In this document: piece after piece, positions 27,301-41,200 of the stretch | Layout: the number at the start of each line of letters is the position of its first letter | Numbering within the stretch: the first letter of the stretch is position 1 | Source of the DNA: Symbiodinium natans | Lineage: Eukaryota > Sar > Dinophyceae > Suessiales > Symbiodiniaceae | Direction of reading: 5' to 3' | DNA: 64,000 bases | Assembly (NCBI GenBank): GCA_905221605.1 | Contig: CAJNDS010002324.1 | Location: 527,501 to 591,500, forward strand | The notes under the pieces: model-generated | Databases searched by the model: none | What the model was told of the DNA's origin: nothing | Seen by the model: only the letters and a program-made list of their open reading frames with translations | Position numbers and translations under genes: made by a program

Positions 27301-30121
27301 AACCCTAAACCCTAAACCCTGAACCCTGAACCCTAAACCCTAACCTCCCTCAACCCCAAACCCTACTTCCGTGCCCCCTGGCCCCCTAAACCCTAGCTGG
27401 AGTAGCCCTGCATAGGAGAGTGCACCCTTAAACGCCGTCAAGGTGCAAAACACAAAAAAAAACGAAGAACGCTCTTTGAAACCAACAAGCCGAAGTCCGG
27501 CCCCAAGTTAGGCTTTAGGGTTTAGGGTTTAGGGTTTAGGGTTTGGGGTTTAGGGTTTAGGGTTTAGGGTTTAGGGTTTAGGGTTTATCAAAGTCAGACG
27601 GGCCTGCACCCGGCAAGCCCATGTAGAAGCCGATGTTGCAGTTTTCGCAAAAGAGAGCTGGACCGACTCCACCTCAGCTCACCATCATTGGAGTCTTGCA
27701 CTTTGGGGCTGGGTTTAGGGTTTAGGGTTTAGGGCTTAGGGTTTAGGGCTTGGGGTTTCGGGTTTAGGGTTATAGGGCTTATGGCTTCGGGTTTAGGGTT
27801 TATAGGTCCTAGGGTTTCAGGTTTGGGGTATCCTTCCCTCAGGGTTTATTTACCATCCCTTCTGGGTTCCCATATACACATATGCCTATTGCGTCTCTCT
27901 AGGAAGTGTAAGTGTCTAAGGTTGCAGTAAAGACCCACAGAGTAATTTGGGGGTGTCTCATTTCAGGGGGTTTTGTAAGTTTGTTTCAGGGTTTGTTAGA
28001 GGGTTGTTTGTACAGGGTTTACTGAAGGCTCTCGAAGTGTGTCTACGGGCTTCTCTGAGGGTTGTATGGCTTTGACGGGTTCGGGGTTTGGGGTTCCTCA
28101 GGGCAAGCAGAAAGGGACCATAATGTAGCGATGTTGGCCAATTCATGCTGAAGTTGGGGAGGGGGGTTACGTAGGGCTGTAGGAAGTCAGGGTGGAGGGG
28201 TTGGTTCGGATGGGATCGTTCTAAGTTAAAGGCCCCTTGAACACAATGTCAAGGGTTAAGGTCTAGGATAAACAAACGGTCTGCACATCAGACCCTTAAA
28301 GGGCTTAGGGTTTGAGGTCTTGGGTTCAAAACCTCTAAAGACCCAAGCCTTACAGACTCGGGCCATTGCCACCAGTTGCAAAAAAAGCTCGCGCGAAGCA
28401 TACCTGTCACCAACGTCTATACCGTAGCACACAGCTTGGCCAGGCTCTGGACAAAGACGTCTGCGGAATTCTCCGTGCGAGACGGTGAACAATGCTTCCC
28501 GAATCACGTCTCGGAGTCGCAGGCACTGACTCTGAAGACTCACCGGCACCCTAAACCCTAAACCCTAGACCCTAAACCCTAAATAAACCCTAGACCCTAA
28601 CCCGGGGTACTGGCTCCGTTCGACGGGCATCCAAACCCCGAAGTGCAGGGGCAAGGGACAAAGGTTGTACAGTGCGTGGTTAGGCTAGATACATGGTCCT
28701 TATGAGCCCTTAAAAGAGGATCTCCCTAAACCCTAAACCCTAAACCCTAAACCCTAAATCCTAAACCCTAAGCCCTAAACCCTAAACCCCTTCAAGTCCA
28801 GTTATGCTTGGTAAATAAGTACCATGAGCCTCCAAAAGTAGAGGGTCTGGGGCGGCTTCACCTAAGGTTGAACTGGGAAAATATCAAGGGCCTGCCTAGG
28901 GTTTAGGGTTTAGGGCTTAGGGCTTCGGGCTCAGGGTGTGGGTTTAGAATTTAATTGGGGTTTAGGGTTTTGGGTTTATGGTTCAGGGGTTTTCGGGTTA
29001 GGTTGCTAACCCGAAAGCGCATGTGCTTGTGCTAAGAAGGCTCAGGGTGCTTCGCAACTGAGCTGCTCTTGTACTTGCCCGGAAGGCACTGGACGCACTC
29101 GGTGCCTCAATCATGGGGGGGGGGGAGACGTTTCGGGTTTCACCGTAAACCCTAAACCCTAAACCCAAAAGCCTAAACCCTGAATCCCTAGACCCCGAAC
29201 CCTAAACCCTCTAAGGCTTGCAGACAAACCCCCAAACCTGGGTAACCTGTGGGGGTGTCGGCGCTTGGCCCACACGTGCAACCATAAACCCTAGAAGCGG
29301 AACGCCCGTCACCCCTAAACCCTGATTTTCCCTAAATAAGGGCGGGCTTCTTTTGGGGGTTGAAGGCTTGAGGAACCCTGAACCTTCAACCCAAAACCCC
29401 CTCGAGTTGAGATCTCAGGGGCTCAGATTGGGGCTTATGGGCAGCAAGCCCTCAACCCAAGCTGCAGTCCCTGCCCCCGAGCGGTAAATCCCGAATCCTC
29501 TGGGTTTGCCCTCACGGGGGCATGCCACACGACCATGAACATAAACAGCTCGACCCCAAGGCCCCTCACAGTTGCCCGTCACCCCAACCCCTAAACCCGA
29601 AACCCCAAACCCGAAACCCTAAACCCTGCAACTGTTACAGTGGGGATAATGTAGGTTGCAGGATCAGGGATCGTGGATTCTAAATGCTCAGGGCTAGGGT
29701 TGGGTGCCTTAGCTGGAAATCAGGATGCCGACGACGAGGCTGGGGCTAGGTTTGGGGGGCTTTGGCTTTAGGGTTTGGGGGGCTTAGGATTTAGGGCTTA
29801 GGGCTTAGGGTTTAGGGCTTAGGGTTTAGGGTTTGGGGGGCTTAGGATTTAGGGTTCAGGGTTTGGGGGCTAAGATTTTAAGATCTGGGGCTTAGGGCTC
29901 AGGCACCCGCCCAAAGCACGAGAGGATCCCCGACGCATCAACCCCAAAGCCCCTCATCCCGATTTCCAGTTTGCCTGTGTAGTTGACGCGCCGCTCTCCC
30001 GCGGGACACGGCTTCAATCGCACTGCTTGCCACTCCCTGGAAACGCGGCTGTTGCGGTTTAGGGTTTAGGGTTTAGGGTTTAGGGTTTAGGGTTTAAGGT
30101 TTAGGGTTGAGGGTTGACAGT

Positions 30122-30160
<39 letters not shown>

Positions 30161-33100
30161 GGTTGCGGGTTTGGGTTTTGGGTTTTGGAAGAGGCGTTGG
30201 GAAGGGCAACTACACAGCACTTTTTCGGCTTGCTGGGCTAGTGTGCTCAAGGCCTGCGGAGTTAGAGAGAAACCTAAACGAAAACCCTGAACCTGCGCCC
30301 TTGTCTTAAGGGAGCGTTCTTAGGGGATCTTACCTAGCGGAGATGTGACCTCGGCTGCACACTATACAGAGGTTGAACAGGTGGAATTTCACAAGGGTTT
30401 AGGGTTTAGGGTTTGGGGGTTGCTTGCTCAGAATCCTAACCCAAAGCCCTAGACCTTTTGGGGGTTATAGGGTTTAAGGAGGGTGAGGCTGAGGGTTTAG
30501 AGGGTTTGAGGTGAAGGGTTTGGGGTTCTTGATCTATGGCTTCAGGGCTTGGGGTTTAGGATTCAAGAACTGGGAACTTTCTCAAGGCTTGGCCACGTAA
30601 TGCTAGGCTTTTGACAAGCTTACACGGTTTGGGGTTTAGGCGTCGTACTGACATGCAGGTTTTCAGGAGCTGTGAGTAGGTACAAAACGTAGTCCCTTGG
30701 CGAAAGCTTCTGGGATAAAGGAGGGGACCACGGCCCCCAAACCCGAAGCCTTGGGCCGCGCTACTTACTTTCTGGTTCGTAGGAGGGAATGAAGCGGGAG
30801 CTTATCCTGCAGTGTGTAGTATTCTTATTGATATTACCATTATTGTTATTACTATTATATAAATATAACTATAATATATATATATATATATGTATGTACT
30901 CTTTTTTTTTTGGGGGGGGGGTTCTTGGAGCTTAGAGGGTTTGTAGCTGCTTGGGGTTTGGGAGGGTTTGGGACTTCGGGCTCTCCGGTGAGCAATGAAG
31001 CCCTGGGAACGCCGAACATGGAGTTGACTGGAGTTGCCTCCCTAAACCCTAAGCCCTATCTTAAACCCTAAACCCTGCCTCTGGTTCAGAGAAAGGCCCT
31101 CTGGCTTGCTGCCGCAGGTCAGGTTAAGCCTTTCGGGCGAAGGGCTTCTCAATGCTAAACCCTAAGCCGCCTAAACCCTGAACCCTAAGCCCACAACCGC
31201 AAGGGCGGCTTTATGCCAGGACTTGGGTCGCGCATGTTGCAGGGAGGCTGGTGCAGAGTTGTTCCTTTCTTTAGCGGTCCCTTGCTCTATGCCGGGGTGA
31301 AGATTCAGCTTGTTCGGGTTTAGAGCTGATACTGGACCCTCCGAAAAGGAGAAAAAAAAAACGAACCCTGAACCTGAAAACCCTAAGAACCTCAAATCCT
31401 TGACCCTACCAAGAATCTCACAAGGGCATTTATAACAAAAACAACATCGATGGTTCTCAAGAGTAGAGTCTGGGACGCCCTGCAACCCCTGAACCCTGCA
31501 ACCCAGAACCGCCTAAGCCCTAGCCCCTAAGTCTTAGTCCCCTAAAGCTCCAATCAGTCACCCTAAACCCTAAACCCTAAACCCCAAACCCCAAACCCCA
31601 AACCCTAAACCCTAAACCCTAAACCCTGCACACTACACCCATTATAGACCACCTCAAACCTAGACCCAGAGAGCCTCTGCAGCACGGAGCAGTCCAGCCT
31701 TAGAAAGGCGCTCGCAAGCTTGGGGAGTAGGCGAAGTGAGGGTTTGGGGTTTGGGGTTTGGGGTTTGGGGTTTGGGGTTTGGGGTTTGGGGTTTAGGGTT
31801 TACGGTTTAGGGTTTAGGGTTTAGCGTTCAGGGTTAGGGTTTAGGGTTTAGCGACTGTCAGATTTAGGGAAGTGTGCAGTTCAGGGCTTATGGGTTCAGG
31901 GTTCTCTTTTTCGGGCTCAGGGGGTTGCAAGGTTTGCGGGGTTTAGCGGGCCAGGGTTCTTTTGGGGATTAGCGGCTCAGGCTTTACTGGCTTTAAGATG
32001 GCTGAATGGCCAGTGCCTTTTGCAAGGTCCCCTAAGGGAAGTTCGGGCCATATCAGGATTGCAATCAATCATTAATCTCTTGGGGGTACACCCGCAAGGG
32101 GTGCGCGTATGACTCCCCTGAGTTTACACCCCAAGCCCGAAGCCCTAAACCCTAAACCCTTACACCCTTAAACCCTTAAACCCTCAAACGCTTGAACCCT
32201 TAAACCCTTAAACCTAAACCCTAAACCCTAAACCCAAAACCCAAAACCCTAAACCCCAAGCCCAAGTAGCTCGTAGGACACGGAGAAGGCCACTGGCAGC
32301 TGCGAGAGGCGTAGGGCGAGCCTAGGGGCGTTTAGGGCTTAGGGCTTAGGGCTTAGGGTTTAGGGTTTAGGGTTTAGGGTTTAGGTTGATTCGGATTGAG
32401 GTGCCCATGCTTGAATGCAGCTACGCCAAGCCCTTCTAGATCTGGAACTCTAAACTTAAGGTTTGTAAGGTTTGTATAGCACACACAAGTAAAAAAGAAT
32501 AAGCGGCCCAACCAAAAAACTCACCCCCACCCCCCCCCACTCCCCCCGAAAAACTAAACCTAAACCCCAAACCCCACCAAACCTCAAACCCCAAACCCCA
32601 AACCTCAAACCTGAAACCTCAATAAACCCCACACCCTAAACCCTAAACCCTAAACCCTAAACCCTAAACCCTAAACCCTAAACTTCCCTTGAAGCCAGGG
32701 CTCTTGGCCAAGTCAATCGGCTCGCCCACCTCCTGCAGTCGACGCCCCGCTTCCTCATCCACCTCCACCGTCTCGCTGTAGTATTCTGAGAGCTTGGGCG
32801 GCTTTTTTGGTTTAGGGTTTAGGGTTTAGGGTTTAGGGTTTAGTGTAGTATTCTGAGAGCGTGGGCGGGTTTTTTGGGGGGCTTGGGGGGGGGGGGGGGG
32901 GGAGGTGGTAGGGTTTAGGGTTTACGGTTTAGGGTTTAGGGTTTGGGGTGAACTCTATGCTGCTGAAGTCGGTGTCGGTTTGGCGTCTAAGCCTAGAGTG
33001 CAGGGTTTGAGGGCTTGCGGTATGGATGGCCCCAGCACGGTTGGGGTTTAGGGTTTAGGGCTTAGGGCTTAGGCGTTTAGGGTTTGGGGTTTAGGGCTTG

Positions 33101-34486
33101 GGGTTTAGGCGTTTAGGGTCTGGGGTTTGGGGCGTATATAGGTTTACTACTGGTTGCTTAAGAACCCCCCCCAAAAAATAAAAATAAAATGATTATTCCT
33201 TTGCAGGGAAATTTGGGATCAATATCTGTTTTTGGGCTTTTCAGCAAAAAGTAGTTTGGGGTTCGGGACTGAACAGACTGAACATGCACACAGAGGGAGG
33301 GGGGGGGGGGGGCGAGGGAGGTCAAGGTCACAACCTGTTTATTCCTGTGACTAGGGTTCAAGGCTTAGGGAAGAGGATTCCCTAAACCCTAAACCCTGAA
33401 AGAAGCCCCGGAAACCCCCCATACGAGCGACCGAGGAGGCCTAGCCCCAAAACTGTCCTCTCTGTGTGCGGCTTCCGAGTTGAAGGGACGAGGGTTCAGG
33501 AGACTCATAGCGGGCATCGCTTCGAAAGAGCCTGAATGCCTAAACCCTAAACCCTAAACCCTAAACCCTAAACCCCAAACCCCAAACCCCAAACCCCAAA
33601 CCCTAACCTTCTGGAAGCCGAAGAAGCCACCCTTCAGCCCAAGCATCCGCTCGAAACTTCGGCACCGAAAAGGCTCTGGCTTGGCACCTCGCAGGTGACT
33701 TCCGTGTCCTGTCACAAGGAGGGTTTAGGGTTTAGGGTTTAGGGCTTAGGGTTTAGGGTTTAGGGTTAGCAAACCCTGCAAGTCCTAGAAACCCTAGAAA
33801 CCCTGGAAACCCTACACCCTGAGGGGTTCTGTGTTTGGGTTCAGGGTTTAGGGTTTGGTGCTTACAGTGATTGGGGTTTGCAGGTGTAGGGCTTTGGGGT
33901 TTTGGGGGCTTAGTTTAGTCTAGGGTTTTTGGCGTCAGGGAATTAAGGTTGAGGGTTGAGGTGCTTCATATTTGGAGCTACAGAAGTGTAGGTTCTGGTC
34001 TTGGGCTTTGTAGCTGTTGAAGCAGAGGGTGACGTGCCTAATTCAACCATACGTGGGGTGAAAGTTGAACACAATAGATTCGGCTTCTGACCCGGGCTCT
34101 CTTCTGTGTCTTCAAGGTGCTATCAAGCATCCTCCGTTCCCTTTGACACGCCAGCAGGAATTCGAAAAGAAAGTTACACTAATTCCTGAACTAAACCCTA
34201 AACCCTAAACCCTAAACCCTAAACCCTAAACCCTAAACCCTAAACCCTAAACCCTATAAACCCTATAAACCCTATAAACCCTATAAACCCTAAACCCCAA
34301 ACACACCCTAAAAAGCCCTGAACCCTAAGTAAACCCCAGCGTTGACGCTGCACCCTTCCACCCCGGTGCGGAGTCCGTGTGGGACACCACGATGCAGTTG
34401 ACGAAGTGGGTGGGCGTACCCAAATCCTCTGCCAATTGCCTGACCGGCTACTTCTACCACTACTACCACTACTACTACTGCTACTA

Positions 34487-34550
<64 letters not shown>

Positions 34551-35214
34551 ATGTACTACTACATGTACTACTACTGGTACTACTACTTGTACTACTACTT
34601 GTACTACTACTTGTACTACGACAGTACTACTACAGTACTACTACAGTACTATTACAGTACTATTACAGTACTACTACAGTACTACTACAGTACTACTACA
34701 GTACTACTACAGTACTACTACAGTACTACTACAGTACTACTACAGTACTACTACAGTACTACATGTACTACTACAGTACTACTACAGTACTACTACAGTA
34801 CTACTACAGTACTACTACAGTACTACTACAGTACTACTACAGTACTACTACAGTACTACTACAGTACTACAGTACTACAGTACTAGTACTAGTACTAGTA
34901 CATCAGGAGTTTGTCGCACTTGCATATCTTGCGTTAGTGGAGGATGCGGAGTACGCGGGGGTGCATTTTGTGTGGCCTGGCCGGCGGAGGAATTTCCGCG
35001 CTGTTTTAAACATATATTACTTTTTTGTTCCGACGGAGGACTCAAAATCCTCCGCGCCCCAGAGACACATCTTGTGGAGGAGTCTATGGGGGTGGGGGGT
35101 TTGCACGTACATGGTGGCATAAGTCCCCGATGCGACGAACTTTCGTCCTGGCGCAGTACTAGTACTAGTACTAGTACTAGTACTAGTACTAGTACTACTA
35201 CTACTACTACGACG

Positions 35215-35258
<44 letters not shown>

Positions 35259-38200
35259 TTCTATTTCTACTTCTACTTCTACTAGTACTAGTGAGGGTTT
35301 TGAGGGTTTCGAGGGTTTTGAAGGTTGTGAGATTTTGAAGGTTGTGGGGTTTTGAGGGTTGTGGGGTTTTTGAGGGTTTGGGGCAGTGTCCCCCACTCCC
35401 TAGAGTTCAAGCCATGTAACAACCCTGCATGTAGAAAGAACACCTTTCCTGTAATGTTCAGAAACCTCCTTTGTATCTCCCCCCCCCCCCCCCCCCAAAC
35501 CCTGAAACTCTGAAATCCCGAAACCCTGAACTCCCCAAGCCCTGCTAACCCTGAAGCCATAGACCTCATTTCAAGGGAGGTAACGTAGGGGCTACTTAGG
35601 TATTTTGGGACTTTCAAAGGTATATAGAGGGGTTATGCTAGGGGAATAAGATTAAGGATCCCTTCCAAACCCTAAACCCTAAACCCTAAACCCTAAACCC
35701 TAAACCCTAAACCCCAAACCATGAACCCTAAACCCTAAACCCTAAATCTCCTTACATCCCCTAATTATTCGGCTCCAAGCTGCAAGTCCGGCACCGACTG
35801 CGTGTTGGCCCCAAAGGTCTCCACTTGAACAACCTGGACTAGGGTTTCGGGTTTAGGGTTTAGGGTTTAGGGTTCAGGGTTTGGGGTTTAGGGTTTAGGG
35901 GTTTAGGGTGTAGGGTTTAGGCTCCCCGTACTGTTCTTTGGGCAGCTCTCTCGTGGTCCCGGCCATCTTGTCTTAGAATTAGGGTTTGGGGTTTGGGGTT
36001 TAGGGTTTAAGGTTTAGGGTTTAGGGTTTAGGGAACTTTGCTTCTCACTCTTTTTGGGGGAGGGGGGGGGGAGGGGGAAGGACGGTTGAGGACCTCTTTT
36101 AGAGTTGGTCATCTGAATCTCCCTTTGGGGCTCCGGTGTCATGTTTTTAGGGGCCCTGATCGAAACCCTAAACTGTGTCGAAGGTTCCAAGAAAACAAAT
36201 AATACCTACATTGGGGTCTAAAGAATACCCAGACCCCTGGGAAGATCCAAAAAGTACATCCCCGTTAAGGGTCCCTAAGAACGACCCAATGGTAGCATAG
36301 GGTACTATTTGGGGGTTCTACGTTTTGGATCCTCCCAAGGGTCTGATCCTAAACCCCAAACCCTGACAACCCTGAACCCTAAACCCCAAACCCTAAACCC
36401 GTAACCCTAAACCCTAAGCCCTAAACCCTAAACCCTGGACCAGCTGGGGCACCATGTTGCCGTTCGCCTGCGTGCCGAAGTTCTCGCCCTGAATAGTGAC
36501 CTGAAACATCGGAGTGTAGGCTGAAGATTGTACTATGATTTCTTTCCAAGTTTAAGTCTAGGGTTTAGGGATTAGCGTTTAGGGTTTAGGTTTAGGGTTC
36601 ACGGTTCAGGGTTTAGGGTTTAGGGTTTAGGCCTTCTCTTGAAATGCAGGGCTGTTGCACATCCACAACATGCGGACACCCTCACTCCCTAAACCCTAAA
36701 CCGTGCCCTGAGAACTTGACTGGTGTGTGTTTGGTTATGGAGTCCGTTGGCAGGGCAGTGCGGCAGCCAGGCTAGTAGCGTTCAAGGCTTGAAATGGTGG
36801 AGAAGGCTCCCTAAATCCGAAACCCTAAGACCTAAACCCTAAACCCTAAACCCTAAACCCTCCCTCGCCCGACTGATCAGTAAGCTTCCCTAAGGTTCCC
36901 TGGGTGCCTTCCCCCCAAGAACCACCCTCCTTAAGAAGGGTTTAGGGTTTAGGGTTTAGGGTGTAGGGTTTAGGGTTTAGGGTTTAGGGTTTAGGGTTAT
37001 ACACTCTGGAGATTTGCTGAGAAGTGGCTTGGAGAGCACCAACTTCAAACTCGTGGTTGCGGACGATCCTCAGTGGTCAAAAACACTTGGCAGTCCGGTA
37101 ACCACATTACCATCAGTGCACCCTGCTTGTTTCTTTTTGGGTTTAGGGTTTCGGGTTTAGGGTTTAGGGGTTGGTTACCTTACACGGGGACCTTGAACCA
37201 AAAAAAGGGAAAGGGTACCACTGGGCAACAAGTATATATTGGGAAGGGTGCTACTTGGTGTCCTTGCCCTAGATCCTTCCAAAAAGCGAGCGCCAGTGCA
37301 GCCAATCCTGGACACCCTCAACCTCAACCCTCAACCCTCAACCCTCAAAACCCTAGACCCAGATATCTCGCCTTTCAAGGTGCTACGGAAGTGACTTTGC
37401 CACCCAATGGTGTAGACATCAGAGACACTCCTCACAAGCCTATAAGGACTAAACCCTAAACCCTAAACCCTAAACCCTACACCCTAAACTTCCCTAAACC
37501 CTAAACCCTAAACCCTAAACCCTAAACCCTAAACCCTAAACCCTCAACCCCAAACATCCCTAAACCCTAAACCCTAAAACCCTAATAAGCTTTGCAGAAC
37601 CAAGCTTCTGAGTGATCCGCGGCTGAGTTATCTGAAGTCCGCCGGAAATGACGTTGGAGGACGTGGCATCCGGTCCACTCTGGACCTAACACAGGGGCCG
37701 AGGTTAGGGTTTAGGGTTTAGGAATTAGATCTCGGGCCAAGACGGTAGAGGGGCCTGCTCAACTGAAATCTAGCACCCTAACCCCAAACCCTAAACTGGG
37801 GTAGGTTCGGGGGCCCTACAGCAAAAAGAATCTCTATGGCTCTACAAAGATGACATAGGGGATTAAGGGTACTCAAAAAAGAAAAAAATATGTTCAATCC
37901 TGCCCCTGGACAGGGCCTATGAACCCCAAAGAATGTAGAACATAGCACCAAAACCCATAAAGGGCCATAGTTTTGCATACTTATGTACCCTAGGGTGGAT
38001 CAGAGCTTCGGGCCAAGATGGTAGAGAGGCCTGCTCAGTTTAGGGTTTAGGGTTTAGGGTTTAGGGTTTAGGGTTTAGGGTTTAGGGTTTAGGGTTTAGG
38101 GTTTAGGGTTTAGGGTTTAGGGTTTACGGAATCTGAACCCTACGCCCTGAATCCTCAAACCTGGACCCTAAACGGGCTCGCAAGGTGAGAGGGCGCAAGC

Positions 38201-41200
38201 CAAGGTCATTCTTAAGGCAAGTTCATCCAAAAGCCCTGAGTCCCAAACCCAAAACGCCACCCTTAACCCTTCACACCCTTCGCACCCTAAACCCTACACC
38301 TTAACCCTATACCCTAAACCCTAAACCCTAAACCCTAAACCCTAAACCCTACACCTTAACCCTAAACCCTAAACCCTCGGGACAATGATTTCCAGCACTC
38401 ACGAAGTGAGCCACAGTGTCACAGTGTTAGGACGATGACCACCGGGAAGTGGGTGCACAGATCTTCTTAAGGGATGCAAGGAGGGACCCTGGACGGGACC
38501 CTCAATCGTCTCACTTCTTCCCCTAAGTAACCCCTACATATGTATATATATATATATGTATATATATATATACATATATATATATACATATATGTATATA
38601 TGCATATATATATATATATATATGCACACTAGACCCAGGAGAAACCGAGGAATAGAAAGGGTAATTACCCTTTTTGGTCTTACGGGGATTATTCGGTCAA
38701 CCCCAATCCTGAGAAAAAGGGAACTAAGGGCCTACTCCGGGTCCTACTCCGATTATACAGTCCCTAGACCTTCGGGTTGACCATTCAACCCTAAACCCTA
38801 AACCCTAAACCCTAAACCCTGAACCGCACTCCTGGCTGGCAAGTGGCGTAGATGCTGGGCTGGGCACCCAGTTGCGAGACGTTGAAGTTTTGGTTGCGGT
38901 AGCATGTGATGGTGCGGTTGCCGGACGCCACTGCCTGCAGGGTGTTTGGGTTTTTGGGGTTTAGGGATTAGGGTTTGGGGTTTTTAGGGTTTAGGGTTGA
39001 GGGTCCACATCATTCCCAAGCCCGCGGGAGCACCTCACACAAACCTTTTGAACAAATAACCTAAAACTTGAACCCCACTGACCCCTGCGCCATTGAAACT
39101 TCTGACCCCTATACCAACCCCTAACAGCCTGCTAACCTGCCCCCGCGAAACAATCTTTTTGTCTGTTAAGTTGTAGAAGCTACCCTATCAACCGCTCAAC
39201 CCCCAAACCCCGAAGGTCAACCTAGTTGCTGAGCACCCTGGGCAAAAAAGGCTAACCTTTCAAATGTAGTAGGATGCTATATACCTCAAAAGGTTAAAGG
39301 CTGCCTAAACCCTAAACCCTAAACCCCAAACCCCAAACCCCAAACCCCAAACCTCAAACCCTAAACCCCAAACCCTAAACCCTAAACCCTAAACCCTAAA
39401 CCCTAAACCCTAAACCCTAAACCCTAAACCCTACTCAGCTACTAGGTCAAAAGGCCTGCGCGCACAATGGCTGGTACCCAGCTCCCGGGTTCGAAACGTC
39501 GGGCGGAATGTCATCGAATGGCGTCCCCCACACCTCCGGCAAGAGGGTTTAGGGTTTAGGGTTTAGGGTTTGGGGTTTAGGCTTTAGGGTTTAGGATTCA
39601 GGGTTTAGGGTGCAGGGTTCAAGGTTTAGACTTGGGCCTGGAGGTTAAAGTTGTTGCTGATGGGTAGGGTTGTGTAGTCTTTCTTGCTACATATATACAT
39701 ATATATATAGGTACATAATATATGAATTGTACTGGGTTTTTCTGTGGGCTTAGGGTTGGGGTTTGAGGGTTTAGGGCTTGGGGTCACAAAGGGCAGTTCA
39801 TCGACTTTGGGGAGAGATGGCTTGGACTCCGAAGTGGATCTGAGGCCCAAGGTGCATACCAGTTTGCTGTTTAGGCGGTTTGGGGGTTTAGGGTTTAGGG
39901 TTCAGGGTTTAGGGTTTGGGGTGGCGGGATTTAGAGTTCAGGTCGGACAGGGCTTGGTGGCCGACATTAGTTTGGGAACCTTTGGGGGTCGGAGCTTGCC
40001 AAAGCCTTCAAGCACACAAAGGAAGCTAGCAGCAAGTCACCTCTACCATACTATGTGATATACTCTTGTACTATTTTCTCTTGTAGTTTACTGTTGTGTA
40101 TATATATATATATCTATGTACGCACATATTTACACATATGTGTGTATAAATAAAGAAAGAAGGAAACAAATAGAAATATAAATATGAATATACATATAAA
40201 TACAAATATATATATATATATACATATATGGATGTTATGTATATGTATATGTATATATATATATATATGTACACCGTGAACATACTGCACACAGCAGAAA
40301 TTAAAGAGTCCTACCCGGCCCCGCCTGAAGGTAGCCCTGGGAGACATTGTCCGGTGGAAGCGTGCCATCTGAGTCGGCTGTTGGAGCGATTCTTTGGATC
40401 AAGAGGCTTTAGGGTCTAGGGTTTCGGGTTTTGGGTTTAGGATTTAGGGTTTAGGGGTTAGGATTTAGGGTTTAGGGATTAGATTTTAGAGTCTAGGGAC
40501 CTCTCTGAGCGAATCTAGGGGGCTATGTTGGGGTTAGGGTTTAGGGTTTGGGGTTTAGGGTTTAGGGTTTAGGGTTTGGGGATTAGGGTTTAGGGTTTGG
40601 GGTTATAACCCCAATTATATTCCCAGAAGTCCCCTAAGTAGACTTATAAGTGGGGTTAGAAGTACCCATGAACCTCCAGACCCTAAAGTGGGGTTAGACG
40701 TACCCATGAACCTCCAAACCCTAAACCCTAAATCCTAAACCCTAAACCCTAAACCCTAAACCGATCCACAGAATTCTCGCTCATAGTTTGAGCCGGAGAT
40801 TTAGGGGTTTAGGGTCCATGGGGTTGAGGAGTTAGCTGAGGGTTTGGGAGTTTAGGAGTGTAGAAATGAGGGTTAGGCGTTCAGGAGTTCAGGGATTAGG
40901 CGCCGGAAAGTAGGAGTTTAAGGTTAGGAGTTTAGGAGTTTAGGAAATAAGAAGTTTCGGAGTTTAGGAGTTTAGGCGCAGGGATTAGGATTGAGCCGCC
41001 CAGGCACCCACCACGACGATCATAGGCTCCGAGTTGGACATGTCTTGGGAAGGCTGCTCAAGTCCTGCTTTAGGAGGGAGAATGTATGTGTGTGTGTGTG
41101 TGTGTTTGTTCGTTTGTTCGTTTGTTTGTTTGCGTGTTTGTGGGGTTTGGGGTGTTTAGGGGCCGGGGGGGGAGGGGGGGGGGGTTCGGAGCTTCTTGCG

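Noticed and set aside
34377-35122. Long open frames (169-247 codons) on the plus strand
   Set aside because: They are poly-Tyr, poly-Leu and Thr/Val products of the TAC satellite with no domain or codon-bias support.
37073-37459. 128-codon plus-strand frame
   Set aside because: It reads through TTTAGGG and CCCTCAA repeats (GFRVSGLGFRG-type products), typical of translated telomere repeat.
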